From contig JBJXHB010000004.1 of assembly GCA_046160725.1 (NCBI GenBank), forward strand, positions 1 through 21,000: a stretch of DNA of 21,000 nucleotides. Direction: 5' to 3'. The notes under the pieces were generated by a model, which saw only the letters and a program-made list of their open reading frames with translations, ran no database searches and was not told where the DNA came from. The translations under genes were made by a program, and so were the position numbers. Every line of letters begins with the position of its first letter. Position 1 is the first letter of the stretch. This DNA comes from JBJXHB01 sp046160725 (GTDB taxonomy: Bacteria; Pseudomonadota; Gammaproteobacteria; Burkholderiales; Burkholderiaceae_C). Shown here piece by piece: positions 15,559-21,000 of the stretch.

Positions 15559-16635
15559 CTAGGCCGCGACGCGCAACCCTGGCCTGTGTCCGCGGATAGT
15601 GCCGTACAGGTCCTTCGGGTCGGCCATCTGCGGCACCAGGGCCAGCGGCTCGCCGATGCCCATCTGCTGCGCGCAGCGGTACAGGACCGTCAGCATCGAG
15701 AAGTCCTCGAGCGCGAAGCCGACCGAGTCGAACACCGTCACCGCAGCCACATCCGAACGGCCGCCGGCCTGGCCCGCCAGCAGGCGCCAGAACTCGGTGA
15801 CCGGATGGTCCGCCGGCAACTGCTGGATGTCACCCTCGATCCGGGTCTGGGGTTCGTACTCGACGAACACCTGTGCGCGCCGCAGCACGTCCGGGTGCAG
15901 CTCGGTCTTGCCCGGGCAGTCGCCACCAACCGCGTTGAAATGCTGGCCCGGATCGACCATCTCCGGCGTGATGATGGTGGCCCGGGTCTTGTCGGCCGTC
16001 ACCGTGGTCACGATGTCCGCGCCCCGTACCGCCTCGGCGGCCGACGCACAGCGGACGATCTCGAATCCCTCGCCGGCCAAATGCGCCGCCAGGCGGTCGG
16101 TGGCGGAGCAGTCGATGTCGAAAAGGCGCAGGCAGCGGATGCCGGCCAGCTCCCGCATGGCGATGGCCTGGAACTCGCTCTGCGCGCCGTTGCCGATCAG
16201 CGCCATGGTCCGGCTGCCGGGCCGTGCCAGCCGCCGCGCAGCCAGCGCCGACATGGCCGCCGTGCGGATCGCGGTGGCCAGGGTCAGCTCGGCGAGCAGC
16301 AGTGGCACGCCGGTGGCCACATCGGCCAAGACACCGAAGGCCATGACCGTCGGCAGGCCGAGGCGTGTGTTGCCGGGATGGCCGTTGACGTACTTGAACG
16401 CATAGCGGTGTGAGTCTGCAACCGGCATCAGCTCGATGACGCCAACCTCACTGTGCGCGGCGCTGCGGGCCGACTTGTCGAAGTCGGTCCAGCGCAGGAA
16501 ATCGGACTCGATGCGCTGCGCCGTCAACTGGATCATGGCCGGCAGGCCCTGATCACGGACGATACGGGCCACCGCCGCGGCATCGAGCAGGCGGGTGGAC
16601 GACAGGGGCTGAGCAGTTCGAGCGACGACGTTCAT
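15559..16635 (-). CDS. ocd: Ornithine cyclodeaminase
   Basis: An NAD-dependent enzyme of 358 residues in the ornithine cyclodeaminase/mu-crystallin family; it converts L-ornithine to L-proline and ammonia. The match to Pseudomonas-type Ocd is close by eye: FDKSAR with the active-site Lys, GVIELMPVAD, FKYVNGHPGNT, the dinucleotide loop ALIGNGAQSEFQ, VGGDCPGKTELHPDVL, and EYEPQTRIEGDIQQLPADHP. These set it apart from alanine dehydrogenase or ketimine reductase relatives. The ATG at 16635 is chosen because the frame upstream (open to 17232) only mirrors the regulator gene; no good ribosome binding site is visible. It is divergent from an Lrp/AsnC gene, a usual arrangement for amino-acid catabolic genes, so the regulator probably senses ornithine or a related amino acid. 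Confidence 0.93.
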   Translation of the reverse strand: MNVVARTAQPLSSTRLLDAAAVARIVRDQGLPAMIQLTAQRIESDFLRWTDFDKSARSAAHSEVGVIELMPVADSHRYAFKYVNGHPGNTRLGLPTVMAFGVLADVATGVPLLLAELTLATAIRTAAMSALAARRLARPGSRTMALIGNGAQSEFQAIAMRELAGIRCLRLFDIDCSATDRLAAHLAGEGFEIVRCASAAEAVRGADIVTTVTADKTRATIITPEMVDPGQHFNAVGGDCPGKTELHPDVLRRAQVFVEYEPQTRIEGDIQQLPADHPVTEFWRLLAGQAGGRSDVAAVTVFDSVGFALEDFSMLTVLYRCAQQMGIGEPLALVPQMADPKDLYGTIRGHRPGLRVAA

Positions 16636-16718
16636 GGCGGAGGCAACGTGGATGAGAGGGGTCAGGGCGGCGGATCGGCCCGCCATGCCGCGAGTGTGTC
16701 CAGGGTCGATGTCAAGCA

Positions 16719-16780
16719 AAAGTGGCAACATTGATTCGTTTTGTCGCCATGGATGCTCAAAGTGACAGCCCAAGTTGCCA
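16719..16780. promoter_or_regulatory. Repeated sites in the ocd/Lrp divergent region (candidate operator)
   Basis: AAAGTGGCAAC (16719-16729) recurs as AAAGTGACAGC (16759-16769), 9 of 11 bases equal and 40 bp apart, close to four helical turns. TGGCAAC (16723-16729) is also the exact inverse of GTTGCCA (16774-16780). Evenly phased, imperfect repeats like these are what an Lrp-type octamer often binds. If this is the operator, the regulator most likely starts at 16783. Confidence 0.4.
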
Positions 16781-16782
16781 AT

Positions 16783-17208
16783 ATGGTCATCGACGACGCT
16801 GATCGTCGACTGATCGCCCTGTTGCGTGCCAATGCGCGGCTGCCGGTATCGACCCTGGCCGCCAAGTTGAAGGTGTCGCGTGGGACGGTCAACAACCGGC
16901 TGCGCAAGCTGGAGGAGGCCGGTGCCATCGTGGGCTACACGGTCCAGTTGCGCCCCGATGCCCAGCCGCAGGCCATCCGGGCCTGGACCAGTGTGCTGAT
17001 CGAAGGCAATCAGACCCGTGCCGTGATCGCGGCGCTGCTCGGCGAGCCCGGGGTGGTGGCGCTGCACGACACCAATGGGCGCTGGGACCTGCTGGCCGAG
17101 CTCGCGGCGCCATCGATGCCAGAGCTGTCGCGGCTGTTGGAGCGGGTGCGGCTGATCAAAGGCATTGCCAACACCGAGACCAGCATCCACCTGACGTCCT
17201 ATCGCTGA
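16783..17208 (+). CDS. Lrp/AsnC family transcriptional regulator
   Basis: A DNA-binding regulator of 141 residues. The N-terminal winged helix begins VIDDADRRLIALLRANARLP, followed by the HTH core VSTLAAKLKVSRGTVNNRLRKLEEAGAI. The C-terminal half is the RAM ligand-binding/oligomerisation domain, with the conserved GRWDLLAELAAPSMPEL stretch. Family members normally begin just before the first helix, which favours ATG 16783; ATG 16753 or TTG 16741 would add 10-14 residues and run through the repeated sites proposed as operator. It is divergent from ocd and probably activates it in response to an amino acid, and may repress itself. The glutathione S-transferase gene follows 82 bp downstream. Confidence 0.92.
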   Translation: MVIDDADRRLIALLRANARLPVSTLAAKLKVSRGTVNNRLRKLEEAGAIVGYTVQLRPDAQPQAIRAWTSVLIEGNQTRAVIAALLGEPGVVALHDTNGRWDLLAELAAPSMPELSRLLERVRLIKGIANTETSIHLTSYR

Positions 17209-17290
17209 AACTCCAGCGGCCGCTGCGGACAACGGAAGCAGCCGTCACCGCCCTTCCGGGCCGCATGCCCGACGACACCTGAGCACCATC

Positions 17291-17986
17291 ATGTCTCACA
17301 TCACGACACGCACCACCCACCTCGGCAGCACCGGCCCCTCGGCCCCATCCGGCCATGTCCTGTATGGCTCCAAGGGCTCCGGCTCTGCGGCGGTCGAGGC
17401 GGCCTTGCGCCGGCTGCGGATGCCCACCCGCATCGTCACCGCCAGCACCTGGGAGCCCGACTCTGCGCAGGCCGAGCTCAAGCGCGTCAACCCCCTGGGC
17501 CAGATCCCAACCCTGGTGCTGCCCGACGGCACCGTCATGACCGAGAGTGCAGCCATCCTGATCCATCTGGGCCTGCACGCACCGGACAGCGGGCTGCTGC
17601 CGCCCGACGCCAGCAGCCGCGCCAGCGTGATCCGCGGGCTGGTGTTCATCGCGGCCAATTGCTATGCCTGCATCGGCATGATCGACTACCCAGAGCGCTA
17701 CACCACCGCACGCAGCAGCGCAGCGCGCGATGCCCTGCGTAACGGCAGCCGCCAGCGGCTGCACGCGTTGTGGTGCGACTTCGCCGACCAGTTCCCGGCG
17801 CGGCCGTGGCTCAGCGGCCGCCGTGCCGGCGCACTGGACCTGCTGGCGGCCGTGGTCTCGCGCTGGAGTGGCGCCCGCGCCCACCTGGAACGCCAGCGCC
17901 CGGCCTTTCATGCGCTGCTTGAACGCATCGAGGCGCATCGCGATTTCGCACCGGTGTTCCAGAGGCACTGGCCGGCAGCAGGGTGA
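17291..17986 (+). CDS. Glutathione S-transferase family protein
   Basis: A GST-fold protein of 231 residues. The N-terminal thioredoxin-like domain starts at about residue 22 (HVLYGSKGSGSAAVEAAL) after a Thr/Ser-rich extension. It contains VNPLGQIPTLVLPDG and TESAAIL, the cis-Pro and Glu-Ser glutathione-binding motifs. The C-terminal helical domain has RPWLSGRRAGALDLLAAVVSRW, close to the family's conserved Asp-containing helix. The residue that would activate glutathione is not obvious (Ser27 or Tyr24 are candidates). It is not a copy of the GST at 11328-11942; the two share only family motifs. No ribosome binding site is visible before the ATG at 17291. It might be read through from the Lrp gene, but no link in function is evident. 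Confidence 0.87.
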   Translation: MSHITTRTTHLGSTGPSAPSGHVLYGSKGSGSAAVEAALRRLRMPTRIVTASTWEPDSAQAELKRVNPLGQIPTLVLPDGTVMTESAAILIHLGLHAPDSGLLPPDASSRASVIRGLVFIAANCYACIGMIDYPERYTTARSSAARDALRNGSRQRLHALWCDFADQFPARPWLSGRRAGALDLLAAVVSRWSGARAHLERQRPAFHALLERIEAHRDFAPVFQRHWPAAG

Positions 17987-18128
17987 GACGCAGGCCATGG
18001 AGCGCCCCCTGCGGATGGCATGGTTTGATCGGGGCGCGTAACGACCGCCCACCTGCCTGCGACTGAAGGGTCGCCACCGACGTTCGTGGCCCTGGACATT
18101 CAAACCAACCACCAGCACTGGACCCCAC

Positions 18129-19142
18129 ATGACCCATCTCACCACGGGCAAGCGCGTTGCGCTGGCCGTTCTGGCCTGCACGGCCGCCTCGTTCAGCCTG
18201 CCCGGCGCGGCCCAGGTCGACCCCAATCGGGTTCTCGACGCCTTCGAGCGCGCCGGCGGAAAGTTCGAGGGCTTTCGCCGCTCGGGCGCGAAGGGCGTCT
18301 GCGCCACGGCCGAGTTCGTCGGCAGCGCCACCGCGCGCACGCTGTCGACCGCCTCGGCCTTCAGCGGGCGCCCGGTGCCGGTGATCGCCCGGTTCTCAGT
18401 GGGCGGCGGCAATCCCAAGGCGCCCGACAACGCCCGCAGCCAGCGCAACATGGCGCTGCAGTTCGACCTGCCCGGCGGTGAAACCTGGCAGATGGGCAAC
18501 ATCTCGGCGCCGGTGTTCGGTGCCGAGACACCGCAGCAGTTTCTCGGCCGGCTCGAGTCGCTGGCACTTGACCCGCAGACCAAACGACCTGATCCGGACA
18601 AGGTCAAGGCTTTTACCGACGCCAACCCGCAGGTGCTGCTGCAGGGCAAGTACTTCGCCAGCCAGCCCGTGCCGGCCAGCTTCGGCACCGTCAACTACTG
18701 GGGCGTGCATGGCTTCGGTTTCGTCAACGCCGGTGGCACGCGGCAGATGGGCAAGTGGATCTTCGAGCCGGTCGGCGGCACGAAGGGCCTGTCCGACGAC
18801 GAGGCCAAGGCCAAGGGCACGGACTTCCTTTTCGACGACCTGCGCCAGCGCGTGGCCGCGGGCGGTGTCGCCTTCGACTTCAACCTGGTGCTGGCCCAGG
18901 CCGGCGACAACGTCGACAGCGCCGTGACGCCGCTGCCCGACGACCGCCGCAAGGTCAACCTCGGCCGGCTCACCATCAAGTCGGTGTCGGCCGATTCGAC
19001 CGGTCCCTGCGTGGCCATCACCTACAACCCGATGGTGCTGCCCAAGGGCGTGGAGCCCTCGGCCGACCCGATGTTGCCGGCCCGTTCCGCCCCCTATGCC
19101 GTCGGTCTTGGCCGACGCCTTGGCGAGGGCGCCAAGCAGTAG
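18129..19142 (+). CDS. Catalase family peroxidase, exported (SrpA-like)
   Basis: A protein of 337 residues with the compact catalase fold of SrpA-type heme peroxidases. A signal peptide (MTHLTTGKRVALAVLACTAA..., cleaved near GAAQ) sends it to the periplasm. Family stretches include RFSVGGGNPKAPDNARSQRN, MALQFDLPGG, MGNISAPVFGAETP and YWGVHGFGFVNAGGTRQ. The C-terminal RSAPY (R319-Y323) matches the RxxxY heme-iron ligand motif of catalases. The distal His, expected in an HAKG-like motif, is Gly53 here (RRSGAKG), so ordinary catalase activity is doubtful. The last 747 bp are overlapped codon-for-codon by an open antisense frame (see the next CDS). No cytochrome b561 partner is adjacent. The start at 18129 gives a standard signal peptide. 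Confidence 0.9.
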   Translation: MTHLTTGKRVALAVLACTAASFSLPGAAQVDPNRVLDAFERAGGKFEGFRRSGAKGVCATAEFVGSATARTLSTASAFSGRPVPVIARFSVGGGNPKAPDNARSQRNMALQFDLPGGETWQMGNISAPVFGAETPQQFLGRLESLALDPQTKRPDPDKVKAFTDANPQVLLQGKYFASQPVPASFGTVNYWGVHGFGFVNAGGTRQMGKWIFEPVGGTKGLSDDEAKAKGTDFLFDDLRQRVAAGGVAFDFNLVLAQAGDNVDSAVTPLPDDRRKVNLGRLTIKSVSADSTGPCVAITYNPMVLPKGVEPSADPMLPARSAPYAVGLGRRLGEGAKQ

Positions 19143-21000
19143 CGCAGGCTCCCGGGCCAGCAACGGCCCGCGGGGTCGGCCACCCGGCTGCAAGCGGGCA
19201 CAGACAACGCGCAGTGCCCGCTGCACGCGCGGATCAGCCGCCAGGGCGGCTGGCATCACCGTGCGCCAGGCCAGCAGGCGGTCGATGTCGGTGACATCGT
19301 CCCGCATGGCCTGGCCGATCTGCACCAGTTCGGCCGACAGCGGGTCGGCGATGGCGATGCCATGGAGCACCTGCCCGCGCACGAAGCGCAGCCAGGCGGC
19401 CAACGGCACCGCGAAGCGGCTGACATCGGCCTGGCGCGCCAGTGCCAGCTGCATCGGCGCGACCACCCGCACCGGCAGCTTCTGCGAGCCGTCCTGCGCG
19501 ATCTGGGCCAGCTGGTGCCGGATGGCCGGGTTGCGAAACCGCGTCAGGATGGCATCGGCATAGGCCGGCAGGTCCAGCCCCGGCGCCTGCAGCAGCGGCA
19601 CGACGTCGTCATGCATGTAGCGCTGCAGGAATCCGGCCAGTTCGGGGTCGGCCATGGCCTGGGCCACGCTGTCGTGGCCCTTGAGCAGGCCCCAGTAGGC
19701 CAGGGTGGAGTGCGGGCCGTTGAGCAACCACAGCTTGGCGCGCTCGAAGGCCGCGACGTCGGCCGTGACGATGGCGCCGGCGCGCTGCCAGTCCGGTCCG
19801 CCCTTGTCGACATGGGCCTCGATGACCCAATGCGCAAACACCTCTCGCTGCACCGGCCAGGCATCGTGCAGGCCGGTGGCCCGCAGCACCTGTTGGCGCA
19901 GGCCGTCATCGGTGGCCGGCGTGATGGCGTCCACCATGGTGTTGGGGCAGACGAGATGCGCATCGATCCAGGCCGCCAATGCCGGGTCTTGCTGCCGGGC
20001 CAGCAGCACCAGCGCCGCCTTGAGCTTGCGGCCATTGGCGGGCAGGTTGTCGCAGGACATCAGCACGAAGGGCGCCTGGCCGGCGGCCCGCCGCTGGCGC
20101 AGCGCCTCTACCAGGTAGCCCGGCAGGCTGCGCGGCGCCTGCGGTTGCCGGGCGTCATGCGCGACATCCGGGTGCTGCAGGTCGAGCGCCCCGCCCGCAT
20201 CCAGGCAGTAGCCCTTCTCCGTCACGGTGGTGGTGACCAGCCGGACGTCCGCATGTCGCAGGCGGGCCCACACCGCAGCCGGGTCCTCGGGCGCCACCAG
20301 CAGCTCACGCAGGCAACCGATGACGCGCCATGCCGGCTGCGGCCCCAGCGTGGCCAGCGTGTACAGGCCGTTCTGCGGCGCCAGCGCGTCGCGCACGCCG
20401 GCCGAGTGCAGCGACACGCCACAGATGCCCCAGCGCGGGTCGCTGCCGCACAGCGTGTCCAGATAGGCCGCCTGGTGCGCGCGGTGGAATGCACCCGGCC
20501 CGAAGTGCACCACGCTGATCGGCAGGGCATGGCGGTCATAGGCCGGGCGCTGCAGGCATGGATCGGCCTGGCTCAGCGTGCCGGGATGCAGGCGCGGTGC
20601 GGTCAATGGTGCATGGATGTGGGCCGGAGGTATGGCACCACGGTACGCCAGCTTGCGTGCGGCCAGACGGTGCGCCCGCAGCGCGGCCTGGGCCGGCGTC
20701 AGGCCTTGCTGCATCGCGATCAGGAAGCAGCCGTTCCACAGGTCGCCGGCGCCGGTGGTATCCAGCACCGACTCGGCGGGCATGCCGTCGACATGCTGCA
20801 CCGGGCCCTCCGTGGCCAGCAGACAGCCGCGCGGGCCTAGCTTCAGCGCGACCCGCGGGCACAGGGCCGCGAAGCCCGCCAACGCCGCCGCGGCGCCGTC
20901 CAGATCATCCGCCTGCAGCACGGCCGCTTCGTCGCCCAGCAGCACGCTGTCGGCGGGATGGCTGGGCAGCAGCCAGTCCACCAGTGGCACCAGGTCGGCA
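18396..21000 (-). CDS. PfkB-type sugar kinase / mannitol-type polyol dehydrogenase fusion (N-terminus outside window)
   Basis: One open frame enters from beyond base 21000. Residues are counted from the GTG at 20990. Residues 1 to about 127 are the C-terminal part of a PfkB carbohydrate kinase: LPSHPADS, LKLGPRGCLL and the signature DTTGAGD (77-83) with the catalytic Asp. Residues from about 131 to about 615 form a full long-chain polyol dehydrogenase: GPGAFHRAHQ (164-173) for NAD binding, TEKGYCLD, MSCDNLPANG, PNTMVDAITP and the catalytic KxxxxNxxH (K419, N424, H427). Together they could oxidise a hexitol or pentitol to a ketose and phosphorylate it, as separate MtlD and MtlZ do in pseudomonads. 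Family similarity ends near 19146; the remaining frame to the stop at 18396 is antisense to the catalase gene and is probably not functional sequence. A TTG at 20603 is the only plausible internal start and has no ribosome binding site. Fructuronate or tagaturonate reductase specificity is an alternative. Confidence 0.85.
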   Translation of the reverse strand, partial: ADLVPLVDWLLPSHPADSVLLGDEAAVLQADDLDGAAAALAGFAALCPRVALKLGPRGCLLATEGPVQHVDGMPAESVLDTTGAGDLWNGCFLIAMQQGLTPAQAALRAHRLAARKLAYRGAIPPAHIHAPLTAPRLHPGTLSQADPCLQRPAYDRHALPISVVHFGPGAFHRAHQAAYLDTLCGSDPRWGICGVSLHSAGVRDALAPQNGLYTLATLGPQPAWRVIGCLRELLVAPEDPAAVWARLRHADVRLVTTTVTEKGYCLDAGGALDLQHPDVAHDARQPQAPRSLPGYLVEALRQRRAAGQAPFVLMSCDNLPANGRKLKAALVLLARQQDPALAAWIDAHLVCPNTMVDAITPATDDGLRQQVLRATGLHDAWPVQREVFAHWVIEAHVDKGGPDWQRAGAIVTADVAAFERAKLWLLNGPHSTLAYWGLLKGHDSVAQAMADPELAGFLQRYMHDDVVPLLQAPGLDLPAYADAILTRFRNPAIRHQLAQIAQDGSQKLPVRVVAPMQLALARQADVSRFAVPLAAWLRFVRGQVLHGIAIADPLSAELVQIGQAMRDDVTDIDRLLAWRTVMPAALAADPRVQRALRVVCARLQPGGRPRGPLLAREPALLLGALAKASAKTDGIGGGTGRQHRVGRGLHALGQHHRVVGDGHAGTGRIGRHRLDGEPAEVDLAAVVGQRRHGAVDVVAGLGQHQVEVEGDTARGHALAQVVEKEVRALGLGLVVGQALRAADRLEDPLAHLPRATGVDETEAMHAPVVDGAEAGRHGLAGEVLALQQHLRVGVGKSLDLVRIRSFGLRVKCQRLEPAEKLLRCLGTEHRRRDVAHLPGFTAGQVELQRHVALAAGVVGRLGIAAAH
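19151..19174. terminator. Hairpin between the catalase-like gene and the dehydrogenase C-terminus
   Basis: CCCGGGCC-AGCAAC-GGCCCGCGGG begins 9 bp after the catalase stop. It forms a 6-bp stem plus two or three pairs past a bulged C. There is no T tract. It lies inside the minus-strand dehydrogenase frame, a few codons before where that protein should end, so it can only act as a terminator for the plus-strand gene. Confidence 0.3.

Noticed and set aside
16710..16715. Minus-strand TTGACA as a -35 box for ocd
   Set aside because: No acceptable -10 box lies 15-19 bp downstream; the sequence there is GC-rich.
17215..17224. 10-bp palindrome AGCGGCCGCT after the Lrp gene
   Set aside because: Short GC palindromes are frequent at this base composition, there is no T tract and no second copy nearby.
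11328..17986. Two GST genes in the window as a possible duplication
   Set aside because: The proteins share only general GST motifs, have different N-termini and lengths, and their flanks are unrelated.
17156..18694. 512-codon minus-strand open frame across the second GST and the catalase-like gene
   Set aside because: It mirrors the GST codons and then crosses the intergenic region and the catalase start; no motif, no ribosome binding site.

Overview
The window is GC-rich, densely coded bacterial chromosome. Gene content and codon use point to a betaproteobacterium of the order Burkholderiales, in the Leptothrix/Rubrivivax/Ideonella/Roseateles range. The clues are a type IV pilus minor-pilin cluster, a DUF1840 protein (as far as I know a mainly betaproteobacterial family), a Pseudomonas-type ornithine cyclodeaminase beside its Lrp-type regulator, and strong avoidance of A- and T-ending codons. 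I see no rRNA, tRNA, CRISPR array, IS element, integrase or phage gene. No gap between genes exceeds about 145 bp.

Layout. (1) 1-6258, plus strand: a tightly packed type IV pilus operon. It runs from a PilE-like pilin (5' end cut by the window) through a FimT/GspH pseudopilin, PilV, PilW and PilX to the large adhesin PilY1; these form the tip and priming complex of the pilus. (2) 6271-8499, minus strand: a three-gene unit, cyclopropane-fatty-acid synthase, DUF1840 and a histidine phosphatase. Divergent from it is a DUF1499 membrane-anchored protein (8637-9116). (3) 9166-11942: 3-methyladenine DNA glycosylase I on the minus strand, then a cytosine deaminase-like amidohydrolase and a glutathione S-transferase on the plus strand. 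(4) 11968-15516: a membrane-anchored FMN/[3Fe-4S] glutamate-synthase-domain protein on the minus strand, divergent from an EamA transporter that is followed by an atypical SDR. (5) 15559-17986: ornithine cyclodeaminase on the minus strand, divergent from an Lrp/AsnC regulator, then a second glutathione S-transferase. (6) 18129-21000: a secreted catalase-family peroxidase convergent with a very long minus-strand ORF.

The most notable object is that last ORF. A PfkB-type sugar kinase C-terminal part and a complete long-chain polyol (mannitol-type) dehydrogenase lie in one uninterrupted frame. A polypeptide of this kind could oxidise a polyol and phosphorylate the resulting ketose. The same frame has no stop where the dehydrogenase should end and runs about 750 bp antisense through the catalase-like gene. 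Several other enzymes keep their fold signatures but lack or change a key residue: the SDR has no catalytic Tyr, the catalase-like protein has Gly where the distal His is expected, the deaminase has Cys at the position of E. coli CodA Asp314, and the usual calcium loop of PilY1 is degenerate.
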